A DNA stretch of 64,000 nt, taken from assembly GCF_046097065.1 (NCBI RefSeq), contig NZ_CP175563.1, forward strand, positions 2,666,001 to 2,730,000, given 5' to 3'. Source of the stretch: Syntrophus buswellii. GTDB taxonomy: Bacteria > Desulfobacterota > Syntrophia > Syntrophales > Syntrophaceae. The notes beneath the pieces are model-generated. The model ran no database searches. It saw nothing but the letters and a program-made list of their open reading frames with translations, and was not told the origin of the DNA. Below, one piece after another: positions 56,071 through 64,000 of this stretch. The position numbers were made by a program, and so were the translations under genes. Position 1 is the first letter of the stretch. Each line of letters opens with the position of its first letter.

Positions 56071-57027
56071 TTACCACCTCCCCCGCAACCACAATAACCG
56101 CTGATACTGATTTTTTTCTTCGCGGAAGTGTCCAGGCAGGCGGCTCAATCTCGTTGGATTCTTACAAGCCGGGTCAAAGCCCATTGGTATAAGGCACTGC
56201 TTGTATAACCGATCTTTAATCTGAAAATTCCATTGATCATGACTTGTAACACTGGCAATCTTCTGGATATCAATCCATCCATGAATACTTTTTCCACCAC
56301 TGTAAACGAGGGCGGCAACAGGCAGATCTACAGCTGCCCAAAATCTAAGTTGATCCTCGTAGTTAAGATTATCGTGTTCTACTATGCAGTAGCGAAAGCA
56401 CTCAACGTTTGCATCTCCTCTGAACGTCGAACCACCCCCAGACTTTTTAATAGCCGGTAAACCATTCAAAGGATTGACAATGATAAATGGCGCTGTTCGA
56501 CCTTCATTATTGAAATGATCAAGCCATGCAGCAGTGGTTTTTATGTTAGAATTCATAATTCCGGGATCTGTACTATCTGCAATGAAATTCAAGTCAGTCG
56601 GCAGATACATCGCTTCTAGAAACAGCCCTGGATGCAATGATGGATCTTCGGGAATTGGAATCGGTGACAAATCTGCAAGATCACGTTCATTACAGAATTC
56701 AGCCTTACCGATAATGAACCGAAGAATAGCCTGGCCATCATGCGAATTTTCTTTAATGTTTTTTGATATGTGCAACAAGGATTCCGCCGTGCGATCACTA
56801 TGGTCGGCTACGGCGCGGATGATAGCATCTTGAATTTCTCTGTCTTGTACAACCCGATTTCCGCTTTTTAGACACTCTTGGATATCACAAAATATCTGCT
56901 GTGGTTCAATTCCAGCGAGAACTCCATAATTTGCAACCCCCAGAAGTGCAGGATGACAACCATCACCAGGTGCCGGAAGAACAGATAAGGAACGTTGATA
57001 TTTTCGGACAAAGGAATCTCTCTTCAC
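56071..57027 (-). CDS. Primase-like replication protein
   Basis: A 318-residue protein beginning at GTG 57027. The motif YSGGKSIHGWI (S243-H249) resembles the archaeo-eukaryotic primase active-site pattern, and NPTRLSRLPGHFREEKN follows. E217 in VEHDN may be a metal ligand. It probably initiates element replication. It overlaps the small upstream frame by four bases. Confidence 0.75.
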   Translation of the reverse strand: MKRDSFVRKYQRSLSVLPAPGDGCHPALLGVANYGVLAGIEPQQIFCDIQECLKSGNRVVQDREIQDAIIRAVADHSDRTAESLLHISKNIKENSHDGQAILRFIIGKAEFCNERDLADLSPIPIPEDPSLHPGLFLEAMYLPTDLNFIADSTDPGIMNSNIKTTAAWLDHFNNEGRTAPFIIVNPLNGLPAIKKSGGGSTFRGDANVECFRYCIVEHDNLNYEDQLRFWAAVDLPVAALVYSGGKSIHGWIDIQKIASVTSHDQWNFQIKDRLYKQCLIPMGFDPACKNPTRLSRLPGHFREEKNQYQRLLWLRGRW

Positions 57028-57134
57028 AAGAACAACCTCGTTCCTAGATTATCGCCCTGATCTTTTGAAATCTGTTCATCAACCGGACGATATATTTCTT
57101 CAGTATCAGAAAGTTTATAATAGGAAGTTTCCAT
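57024..57134 (-). CDS. Small coupled ORF between AlpA and primase genes
   Basis: A 36-residue frame (METSYYKLSDTEEIYRPVDE at the start, ending LGTRLFL) whose stop overlaps the primase GTG start. It begins 12 bases after the AlpA-like stop. The site is weak. It may be a leader that couples translation. Confidence 0.35.
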   Translation of the reverse strand: METSYYKLSDTEEIYRPVDEQISKDQGDNLGTRLFL

Positions 57135-57146
57135 AGCCCTAGTTTC

Positions 57147-57365
57147 CTATACACGCTCAATGTCATAAGCATCCTTCGTCATGACAGGATTCATTTTCAG
57201 CCATGAGATTAAATCCTCACGTAAATAAAATATTTTTCTATTATGACGATAATATTTTGGACCGATCCGTTTGCACCGCCAATTTGCCATCATGCCTTTG
57301 GTCGATCCAATTGCGGCAGCAGCCTCCTCAGTCGAATAAGCCAATTTACCAATGAATTTATCCAT
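57147..57365 (-). CDS. AlpA/HTH_17-like regulator or excisionase
   Basis: A 72-residue winged helix-turn-helix protein. The start is ATG 57365 after GGGAGG. The pattern AYSTEEAAAAIGSTKGMMANWRCKRIGPKYYR and IFYLREDLISWL is AlpA-like, here given in two parts, and such proteins control integrase or replication genes in satellites. It is the first gene of the minus-strand operon. Confidence 0.8.
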   Translation of the reverse strand: MDKFIGKLAYSTEEAAAAIGSTKGMMANWRCKRIGPKYYRHNRKIFYLREDLISWLKMNPVMTKDAYDIERV

Positions 57366-57587
57366 ATAATTACCTCCCATGATCAATTTTGATTAGAATA
57401 TTTTAAGAAAAAGAAAAATGGGAGAGGGATATAACGTTCCACTGCTTATCTGTCACCCTATGCAGGGTGCCAAGAGTCAAATCAAAAAATCATGGATTTT
57501 TTATTTCTGTGGAGGAAAGTTACTTGGTAGTTTTTTTATATTATTTACGGGGGAAATATCTCTTTACAAGAAATGCAAGGAAAGGAA

Positions 57588-57608
57588 AGGTTAGCAATAG
57601 GTTAAACA
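57588..57608 (+). repeat. Right copy of island-end 21-bp repeat
   Basis: Identical to 39180-39200 and located 46 bases inside the right attachment repeat. It supports a role as an integrase arm-type site. Confidence 0.6.
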
Positions 57609-57645
57609 ATAAAGGAAAAGGGGTTAACGATCCATCGCTAACCCC
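57609..57645 (-). terminator. tRNA-Ala terminator supplied by the island
   Basis: GGGGTTAACGAT at 57620-57631 pairs, with one mismatch, with ATCGCTAACCCC at 57634-57645. On the minus strand it is followed by CTTTTCCTTTATTG. It lies directly downstream of tRNA-Ala but inside the island, so it replaces the original terminator. Confidence 0.65.
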
Positions 57646-57654
57646 TTGATTTTC

Positions 57655-57731
<77 letters not shown>

Positions 57732-57826
57732 GTTGAATTGGAAGGGGACGTTTAACACAGGGCTCGCATCCTTGTCAACAGATTTTTCTTGACAAGAGAA
57801 GGCGGGCTGGGCTAATCAGGACCTGC

Positions 57827-57914
57827 GCCGGAGTGGTGAAACTGGTAGACGCAGGGGACTCAAAATCCCCCGATCCTTGCGGTCATGTGGGTTCGATTCC
57901 CACCTCCGGCACCA
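57827..57914 (+). tRNA. tRNA-Leu(CAA)
   Basis: An 88-base tRNA with a long variable arm and encoded CCA. The acceptor stem GCCGGAG pairs with CTCCGGC. The anticodon loop CTCAAAA gives CAA, reading leucine UUG codons. It lies divergent from tRNA-Ala. Confidence 0.97.
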
Positions 57915-57941
57915 AGTAAAATCAGATCTCTGAAGAGACAT

Positions 57942-57966
57942 AAAGGGGCCGAGAGCCCCTTTTCTT
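57942..57966 (+). terminator. Terminator downstream of tRNA-Leu
   Basis: AAAGGGGC at 57942-57949 pairs with GCCCCTTT at 57955-57962, loop CGAGA, followed by more T residues. This is a strong intrinsic terminator. Confidence 0.88.
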
Positions 57967-58025
57967 ATTTAGATCCGGTAAAAAATTATCCCCACTTTGT
58001 CCCCCTTATTTAAGCGAGAGAGAAA

Positions 58026-58349
58026 CTATCTGCGAACCTTGAAGCGATGGAGGGGGGTGGTACAAGCGTTCAGATCTCCTGTGTAGTCAACATTGACTTC
58101 ATGTCCGGCATAATAGGCGGATAGCAAGGCTGATGCCTTTACATTGTAATTCGGCTCACTCTGTGACAGACGAAATATCCGATTGCATCCGGAATTCCCT
58201 TGAAGTGTAATTTCCAGGCTGTCGTCATGCAGCAGAATGCCTGTGATAGCGAGATAGCCGGCGGAATGCCACGTTGCGACGGCTGGGCTTGAAAGAAAAA
58301 GGGTAATAATCATGGATGCAATCAAAGACTTAAATATTCTTGTACACAT
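58026..58349 (-). CDS. Small secreted or periplasmic hypothetical protein
   Basis: A 107-residue protein. The N-terminus (MCTRIFKSLIASMIITLFL, then SSPAVA) is a clear signal peptide with cleavage after AVA. The mature chain has two cysteines that could form a disulfide. No family is recognised. Confidence 0.6.
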   Translation of the reverse strand: MCTRIFKSLIASMIITLFLSSPAVATWHSAGYLAITGILLHDDSLEITLQGNSGCNRIFRLSQSEPNYNVKASALLSAYYAGHEVNVDYTGDLNACTTPLHRFKVRR

Positions 58350-58398
58350 AACGGTTCTCCTTTCCTTTGAGGCATTTCGTTGTTTTATTGTTCCTATT

Positions 58399-59697
58399 TT
58401 AACGAATCAGCACGGGCGCCATGGTGGAACAAAGCCAATCTATGTTGAATTTTGATGGCTTGCTGCTCATGAGAATAGGTAGAGCTAAGGGTTGGGTCTG
58501 GGCAGAAGAATGTCTTACGTTGTGCGGGGACTCAAATTCGATTCTTTGATCGGAAGGGCGCAGGCCGGCGAAATCCTGCATCGCCTGAACCCATAGTCTG
58601 CCCCGCATATGATTTGTTCCGGCGCCGGTCGGAGACCATTCGGGACGTTTCCGGCAAGGACCGATACTCACGGCAAAACCGGTTCCGCTATACCATATTA
58701 AGTTTAGTCCTCCCTCTGGACAGCAAGGTCCAACGCCGTTGCTTCCGTCATCATATCCGGGAGTGAGGCTCGCATTGGGAATGATGGTGCAGTCCTCGCT
58801 GTCCCCGACCATGACGGTTACAGGAAGGCGAGCAGCGCGCTTGAACAGACTTTCTGAAGGATAGAATTCGAAATCGCGATCTGAACCCCACGAAATGGTG
58901 TACCGCCTCATAGAATCCATGCCGTCTGTCCACCTGATCGAGCGGTCGGGGAAGGGGTAGGTACCTGCTGAACTGATCACCATCGCGGCCACACGGTCAG
59001 GGTGCGTAACCAGGTAGCGACTCAGGAATTGGCCCCCGGCAGAGTGTCCATAGAAGAGGGCCTTCCTGCTGAAGATCTCGGGATGCTTGTGTTGATAGGC
59101 GTCAAGAATTGCGTTTACGAACCCGTCTGCATCGCTCACCCGGGGTTCGACACCGCTTCGATGTCGACCGATCATGCCGCGATAACCACCCAGCGGACCA
59201 GAATCACCCCCAAAGTCTGTTTGATTAAAGACCGGCGCGATCACGGCAAACCACTGCGAATCAGCATCCGCTTTATACCTGTTCAAATAATTCAGCGCCG
59301 CCGTTCTGGCCCCCTGGTCACTGTTTATTGACCCATGCACAAGGACAACCATTGTCAATGGTTTGCTTCCGATTGGCATGGGTATGCGGTAGTCGGCGCT
59401 CGATCCGGCAGGAAGATATTGGTAATACTCGCCAATAATGACGCCATCGCGATCATGTTGCTTCAATACGATCTGTCCAGCTTCATCAGAGAGTCGATCC
59501 GGCACTTCAGCGAGGGCCACGGGAAGGACCAGAAAGGCCAGGTAGAAAGAAAGCAGTAACGATATGGCAATCCGGTTAAATGGAGCCACACCACGTCCGG
59601 TTGATGGGCAAAGCCGGATCCGCAATCTTAATGCTTCATTAAGAATGAAAGATTTCAAGTCTACCCTGTCCATCATTAACCTCCAATTTGACAACAC
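58399..59697 (-). CDS. Secreted alpha/beta hydrolase (esterase/depolymerase-like)
   Basis: A 432-residue protein with alpha/beta hydrolase motifs: the early oxyanion segment VVLVHGSINSD and the nucleophile elbow YGHSAGGQFL near residue 220, with a likely late H in TNHMRGRL. A hydrophobic run AISLLLSFYLAFLVLPVALA lies at about residues 47-66, so the true start may be a nearby internal GTG before APFNR, giving a normal signal peptide. It may hydrolyse esters outside the cytoplasm. Substrate is unknown. Confidence 0.7.
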   Translation of the reverse strand: MLSNWRLMMDRVDLKSFILNEALRLRIRLCPSTGRGVAPFNRIAISLLLSFYLAFLVLPVALAEVPDRLSDEAGQIVLKQHDRDGVIIGEYYQYLPAGSSADYRIPMPIGSKPLTMVVLVHGSINSDQGARTAALNYLNRYKADADSQWFAVIAPVFNQTDFGGDSGPLGGYRGMIGRHRSGVEPRVSDADGFVNAILDAYQHKHPEIFSRKALFYGHSAGGQFLSRYLVTHPDRVAAMVISSAGTYPFPDRSIRWTDGMDSMRRYTISWGSDRDFEFYPSESLFKRAARLPVTVMVGDSEDCTIIPNASLTPGYDDGSNGVGPCCPEGGLNLIWYSGTGFAVSIGPCRKRPEWSPTGAGTNHMRGRLWVQAMQDFAGLRPSDQRIEFESPHNVRHSSAQTQPLALPILMSSKPSKFNIDWLCSTMAPVLIR

Positions 59698-59849
59698 TCG
59701 AAAATAAGGATGTGATGGAAACCTGTTGGTTATATGAAAATCATCTTCAAAAACAAATATTTGATCCCTTAATACATTTATTTTTCAATAACAATTTTCA
59801 TCATAAGGTTTGAGGAAAACTTTTTTGAGAAAAAAACCGATTTTAATTT

Positions 59850-60149
59850 TCAAGGTTTTAAAACTTCCCAATGGGACTCCAGAAGCCTTTTCAGGAAATT
59901 TTTCAAGATCACAATCGCAACCTCAAGCTCACGCTTATCCTCATCCCGATGATGACCGGATGCCTCCGGCTCTCCCGTATTTGCCTCCGTTGGATTATTG
60001 ATCTTTTGCAGAGCTGCTTCACGATTACGTATTTGCTCCTTAATTGTGGCAATCTGTTGCTCTCTCGGCATGGATGAAAGCAGTTCCGATGGGGTCACCT
60101 TCACCCCTCCATCCAGAACTTCTATCCGAAACAATGATTGTAACGTCAT
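59850..60149 (-). CDS. Small hypothetical coiled protein
   Basis: A 99-residue protein with start ATG 60149 chosen from a GGAGGG site. It begins MTLQSLFRIEVLDGG and has a central helix around MPREQQIATIKEQIRNREAAL, with a charged helix at the end. No family is recognised; the pattern resembles small flagellar or motility-linked proteins, but this is weak. Confidence 0.5.
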   Translation of the reverse strand: MTLQSLFRIEVLDGGVKVTPSELLSSMPREQQIATIKEQIRNREAALQKINNPTEANTGEPEASGHHRDEDKRELEVAIVILKNFLKRLLESHWEVLKP

Positions 60150-60477
60150 TTTCCGTCCCTCCTGTTTCTTGATGTTCACAGCGTGTCCGTCCATCCCCTC
60201 CGTCTTTTCGTGCCATTTGCCTGCCATGCCCTTTTTAGAAGATGCCTTTGATGTTCCATCCTGTCATGACTGAATCAATCCGAGTCCCTGTGAGGCATGG
60301 AGTTTACCATCCCGGTTTCAAGCATTTCTATGGATTGACCATTGACAAACCCCCCTTAATTGAATAGAAGGAAAGCTCATAAGGAGGCGATGGAAAAGGT
60401 TTTCTTTGAACTTTTTAACACGTTTTGCCTCCCAAATCCCCACCTTAAAATAGCAGGTTCGAAAATAAACAAAACCC
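60150..60477. other. Intergenic region before DAHP synthase
   Basis: A 328-base divergent gap. TTGACA at 60342 with TAGAAG 17 bases later is a possible weak promoter for the DAHP synthase gene. Nothing else is seen. Confidence 0.35.
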
Positions 60478-61557
60478 ATGATCAAGACCAATAACCTTAA
60501 GATAGAACGTATTACGCCCGTCATCGCGCCGAAGGACCTCCGGCAGGTGTTTCCGGTCTCCGCCGCTGCGGGGCTATTTGTCACACAAAGCCGTCAGCAT
60601 ATCATCAACATTCTGAATGGCCTGGACCCGCGCCTGATGGTAATCGTGGGTCCCTGCTCGATTCACGATCCGAGGGCCGCCCTCGAATATGCCGACCGGC
60701 TCGCCGCTCTCTCCCGGGAGTTGGAGGATCAGCTTTTTCTCATCATGCGCGTCTATTTTGAGAAACCGCGCACGACCATCGGCTGGAAGGGCTTGATCAA
60801 CGATCCCGACATGAACGGCACGCACCAGATCTCAAAAGGCCTGGGCATCGCGCGAAGCCTTCTTTGCGACATCACCGCGAAGAAGCTGCCCATCGCAACG
60901 GAGGTGCTTGACCCCATCACTCCCGAATATCTGGCCGATCTTCTCAGCTGGGGGGCCATCGGCGCACGCACGACGGAATCCCAGCCTCACCGTGAAATGG
61001 CCAGCGGGCTTTCCTTCCCTATCGGCTTCAAGAACGGAACCGACGGCAATCTTCAGATCGCCGTGGACGCCATCAGGTCGGCGCTCCATCCCCACAGTTT
61101 TCTCGGCATCAACAAGGACGGAAAAACCGCCATCCTGCAGACAACAGGTAATCCCGATCTCCACATCGTTCTCCGTGGAGGATCGAGAAAGCCGAATTAC
61201 ATGCCTGAAGACATCGCGAGAACGGCGGATCTGCTGAAGAAGTCGCACCTTCCGCTGAACATCATGGTGGACTGCAGCCATGCAAATTCTGCGAAGGACT
61301 ACACCAAGCAGCCCCTGGTGCTCGATCACATCCTGTCGCAAATTGAATCGGGCCAGGGAAGCCTCTGCGGAATCATGATCGAAAGCAACCTGGAAGCGGG
61401 AAATCAGCCGATTCCCAAAGATCTTTCCCTTCTGAAATACGGCGTCTCCATCACCGATCCCTGCGTTGACTGGCAAACGACAGAGAAAATGCTCCGCCAG
61501 GCGCAGGCTCGGTTGAAGGCCTGCGGCGGGCGACCTCTCCTGCATTCCCCTTCTTAA
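60478..61557 (+). CDS. aroG: 3-deoxy-7-phosphoheptulonate (DAHP) synthase, AroF/G/H class
   Basis: A 359-residue class I DAHP synthase that joins phosphoenolpyruvate and erythrose 4-phosphate at the first step of the shikimate pathway. The family blocks are MVIVGPCSIHDPRAALEYA, FEKPRTTIGWKGLINDP, ATEVLDPITPEYLADL, GARTTESQPHREMASGLS and VDCSHANS. The metal ligands (C in GPCSI, H in DCSHANS, E in MIESNLEAG) are present. It is probably feedback controlled by an aromatic amino acid, but which one cannot be told. Confidence 0.95.
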   Translation: MIKTNNLKIERITPVIAPKDLRQVFPVSAAAGLFVTQSRQHIINILNGLDPRLMVIVGPCSIHDPRAALEYADRLAALSRELEDQLFLIMRVYFEKPRTTIGWKGLINDPDMNGTHQISKGLGIARSLLCDITAKKLPIATEVLDPITPEYLADLLSWGAIGARTTESQPHREMASGLSFPIGFKNGTDGNLQIAVDAIRSALHPHSFLGINKDGKTAILQTTGNPDLHIVLRGGSRKPNYMPEDIARTADLLKKSHLPLNIMVDCSHANSAKDYTKQPLVLDHILSQIESGQGSLCGIMIESNLEAGNQPIPKDLSLLKYGVSITDPCVDWQTTEKMLRQAQARLKACGGRPLLHSPS

Positions 61558-61582
61558 AAACAAACGGGAAAAGGCGCCGGAA

Positions 61583-63646
61583 CTACTTTTTCTGCACCTT
61601 GCTCAACCGGCACATGAAACTTCTGCTGGTGGAGGTTCCGGTTACCCGTCCCCGCCGGTCGTCTTCCGTGAGGGTGTTCAGGTTGCTGAGCGGGTCGTAG
61701 TTCCCCCATCCCCAGGCGATGCGCACGGTGCCGGGGCGAACCGTCGCGGAAATTCTGGCCGCCATTTCAATGCCTCCCTTCGGCGATTCAATCCTCACCC
61801 GGTCCCCCTCCTGCAGATCATAATGCCGGGCGTCCTCGGGATGGATGTCGACGACGCAGCCCGCCCCCCCCTGGAGCAGGGAGGGAATGTTGAAAAACTG
61901 CGAGTTTGTAAAGCGGATGTTGCGGCTGCCGCTGATTCCGAGCACCGGATACGAATCGCTCTGATCGGCGAAGCTGATCGGGTCGTCACCAAGGCCCTCC
62001 GCAAAGGGAACGCCCGGCAAACCGGCCTCCGCAAGCCGCCGGGAGAAAAATTCGACCTTGCCTGAAGGGGTTTTAAAGGGCTGCTCCCGGTATTTTTCGT
62101 AGCGCAGCTCCTCAATCCGCAGGCCGTTGCCGTTCTGGCGCAACTTCTCCGCCGTGACCCCCGCAGGACCCAATTGGTAATCGATGGCCTCCTCGGCAGT
62201 CTGCCATGGAAATTCTTCGGCAAAGCCGAGCCTGCGGCCCAGTTCAAAAACGATCCGCCAGTTCGGCCAGGTATCTCCCACCGGCGGTATGACGGCATCC
62301 TGAAGATACATGGGGTTGTTGCGGATGGAGAAACGGTTGAGCTGCGTTGTCTCGAAGCAGCTGGCAGCCGGGAGAATCACGTCGGCCAGCCTGGCCGTCT
62401 CGGTCATGAACATCTCGATCACCACCAGGGTTTCCAACTTGCAAAAGGCTTCCCGGGTCCGCGTCGAATCGGCCATGGTCACCACGGGATTGCCGGTCTG
62501 GACCACGACCATCTTCACCGGGTAGGGCGTTTCCTCGAGAATGGCGTCAACCAGGCATCCCTGGACCTGGTTGCCCCAGGTCTCGCTGAAGGAGTTGAAG
62601 AGGGGGTAGTCGCAGGTGATGGGGACCGAATCGGCGGGAAGCCGGTCCTTCAACTGAAGGTTGCGCAGTGGAATCGGCTGGGGCAGCACGTCGCCGCCCG
62701 GTTTGTCCAGATTTCCCGTCAAGGCCCGAAGCATGGCAATCGCCCGGGTGGTGTCGAAGACCTCGCGGTGCATGTCCAGACCGTTGCCGTCGATGATGCA
62801 TGCCGGCTTGGTGGTGGCATAGAGGCGGGCCAGCTGCCTGATCTGATCCGCCGCAAGCCAGGTTCTTCCGGCAACCTCCTCGGCGGGATATCGGGCGGCA
62901 GCCTCCTTGAGCTGCTCAAAGCCGATCGTATACCGTTCAACAAACTCGGCATCGTAGAGTTTTTCCTCAATGATCTGATGGATCATCGCCATGGCAAGCA
63001 GGCCGTCGTGCCCCGGCTTAATCTGCAGCCAGATGTCCGCCTGGCGGGCAAGAGCGGTCTGAACGGGATCGATGACAACCAGTGTCGCCCCCTGCTCCCT
63101 GGCATACGAGACGGCCTCGGCCGCACCCAGCGCCGTATTTCCGTCGTTCTTTCCCCAGACGATAATGAACCGGGCATTCCTGGCCTCAGGAAAGGCCATG
63201 GAGCCGTAGGTGTAAGAGTGCGCGAATTCGCGCCCCACAAAGCAGATGGACCCGTTGCCGATCGTATTGGGGGAACCGAAGGCATGCATAAGCCGGTTGG
63301 GATAATCCCAGGGAGCGCCCCAGTCGGCAGCCATACCCCGCAGCCATGCAACCGACTGGGCCCCGGATTTTTCGCGATGATGGAGAAACCGGGCGACAAC
63401 CCAATCCAGGGCCTCATCCCAGTCGGCCTCGCGGAAATCCGAGCCGTCCTCCTTTCTGATCAGCGGTTTCATCAGGCGCCGGGGGGAATAGACAATGTCC
63501 GGAGCGGCGGCCAGTTTGGGACAGGACAGCCGCTTTTCAGGGGCAAGGAAGGATTTTCGCTGTGCTGAAACCAGGCGGCCATCCCTCACTTCAGCCTCAA
63601 TCGGACAGCAGGAAGAACAGAGGCGGCAGACGGAATCAAATTTCAT
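61583..63646 (-). CDS. Molybdopterin-dependent oxidoreductase, catalytic subunit
   Basis: A 687-residue DMSO-reductase-family enzyme. The N-terminus has a [4Fe-4S] motif (CRLCSSCCP with a later C in RLSCPK). Molybdopterin-binding segments include NTALGAAEAVSYAREQGA, GNLDKPGGDVLPQ and the C-terminal dinucleotide-binding domain around GISGSRNIRFTNSQF and DVHPEDARHYDLQEGDRVR-like spacing. The substrate is not determined; candidates are formate, tetrathionate-like or other. No signal or Tat leader is visible. It follows the methyltransferase gene by nine bases on the minus strand. Confidence 0.88.
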   Translation of the reverse strand: MKFDSVCRLCSSCCPIEAEVRDGRLVSAQRKSFLAPEKRLSCPKLAAAPDIVYSPRRLMKPLIRKEDGSDFREADWDEALDWVVARFLHHREKSGAQSVAWLRGMAADWGAPWDYPNRLMHAFGSPNTIGNGSICFVGREFAHSYTYGSMAFPEARNARFIIVWGKNDGNTALGAAEAVSYAREQGATLVVIDPVQTALARQADIWLQIKPGHDGLLAMAMIHQIIEEKLYDAEFVERYTIGFEQLKEAAARYPAEEVAGRTWLAADQIRQLARLYATTKPACIIDGNGLDMHREVFDTTRAIAMLRALTGNLDKPGGDVLPQPIPLRNLQLKDRLPADSVPITCDYPLFNSFSETWGNQVQGCLVDAILEETPYPVKMVVVQTGNPVVTMADSTRTREAFCKLETLVVIEMFMTETARLADVILPAASCFETTQLNRFSIRNNPMYLQDAVIPPVGDTWPNWRIVFELGRRLGFAEEFPWQTAEEAIDYQLGPAGVTAEKLRQNGNGLRIEELRYEKYREQPFKTPSGKVEFFSRRLAEAGLPGVPFAEGLGDDPISFADQSDSYPVLGISGSRNIRFTNSQFFNIPSLLQGGAGCVVDIHPEDARHYDLQEGDRVRIESPKGGIEMAARISATVRPGTVRIAWGWGNYDPLSNLNTLTEDDRRGRVTGTSTSRSFMCRLSKVQKK

Positions 63647-63655
63647 GGGCTCCTC

Positions 63656-64000
63656 CTATCGGCAGGCATGAATGTAGCGGCTGCGGATCAGTTCGTAATG
63701 ATTGCTGTGGGTTCGGATTTTCCACCACACCTCACCGGGTACGCTCACCTGCCAGGCCGGAACCAGTTCGCCCCGGCTGTCGGAAAGCAGCGCCGAAATA
63801 TTGGCCAGCCCCCTCCCCGCATAACGGCCCTCCGGCTTGCCGCCCAGCCACTCCTCGACGGGTGCGACATCGGTGGACCAGGAGAAGGGATCGGAGAGCA
63901 AAAACTGGGCGTTGCTGTCCCTTGTAACCCGGTTCATTTCCCGGAGGTGCCCCATCGGTGACGGGACCTTGTCCACCAGGTTGAGAGAAGAGAAGAGGGA
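63656..64000 (-). CDS. Class I methyltransferase C-terminal part, cut by window edge
   Basis: The frame runs off the right edge. The visible 114 residues contain SLFSSLNLVDKV and the methyltransferase-like DSNAQFLLSDPFSWS pattern. It probably belongs to a putative SAM-dependent methyltransferase that precedes the oxidoreductase in the same transcript. Family is tentative. Confidence 0.5.
   Translation of the reverse strand, partial: SLFSSLNLVDKVPSPMGHLREMNRVTRDSNAQFLLSDPFSWSTDVAPVEEWLGGKPEGRYAGRGLANISALLSDSRGELVPAWQVSVPGEVWWKIRTHSNHYELIRSRYIHACR

Noticed and set aside
57467..57649. 60-residue plus-strand frame near the tRNA
   Set aside because: It covers the repeat and terminator and has no RBS.
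62174..63568. 464-residue plus-strand frame opposite the molybdopterin gene
   Set aside because: Antisense to a recognised enzyme with clear motifs; no RBS.

Overview
The window looks like a chromosomal segment of an anaerobic, moderately GC-rich Gram-negative bacterium, probably a Desulfobacterota (Syntrophales-like) relative. This is inferred from gene style: an Mrp/NBP35 ATPase, a molybdopterin oxidoreductase, LysE and hemerythrin genes, and GC-rich coding outside an AT-richer inserted island. No rRNA or single-copy marker gene is present to confirm it.

Region 1 (1-24704) is one long plus-strand run of mostly overlapping genes for a contractile, phage-tail-like injection system. In order it has a tail sheath (cut by the left edge), a tube-like protein, an unknown disordered protein, a DNA_circ/gpU-like protein, a gpD-like hub, a gpV-like spike, a PAAR tip, gp25, baseplate J, gpI, fibre-like and coiled-coil proteins, a DUF4255 (Pvc16-like) protein, a beta-rich protein, a 1095-aa helical tape-measure candidate and a final 2140-aa protein. 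That last protein joins a short RHS core to a very long C-terminus with a HELIH metalloprotease motif. No capsid, portal, terminase or lysis gene is visible, so this is more likely an extracellular contractile injection system (eCIS) than a prophage.

Region 2 (24.9-39.0 kb) follows with a four-helix membrane protein fused to a Nudix hydrolase, an ADP-ribosylglycohydrolase, a large unknown protein, a GH13 amylase-family enzyme, mrp, DUF4126, a DUF3789-like microprotein, a flavin-reductase-like protein, a cluster of DnaA-box-like sites, a broken DUF2959 gene, a LysE-type exporter and a hemerythrin.

Region 3 (39006-57704) is a complete integrated island. A 50-bp direct repeat of the 3' end of tRNA-Ala(GGC) flanks it, with the intact tRNA at the right. 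It carries a tyrosine integrase, a type III restriction-modification pair, a RecD-like helicase-nuclease truncated by an IS3-family element, a roughly 0.7-kb structured non-coding block, an HD phosphohydrolase plus DUF4065 (Panacea/SocA-like) pair, and a minus-strand replication operon (AlpA-like regulator, primase-like protein, DUF3987 ATPase, ribbon-helix-helix protein, Cys-rich protein). The plan resembles a phage satellite or mobilizable island carrying defence cargo.

Region 4 (57.8-64.0 kb) returns to chromosome-like genes: tRNA-Leu(CAA), a small secreted protein, an alpha/beta hydrolase, a DAHP synthase, a molybdopterin oxidoreductase and the end of a methyltransferase gene cut by the right edge.
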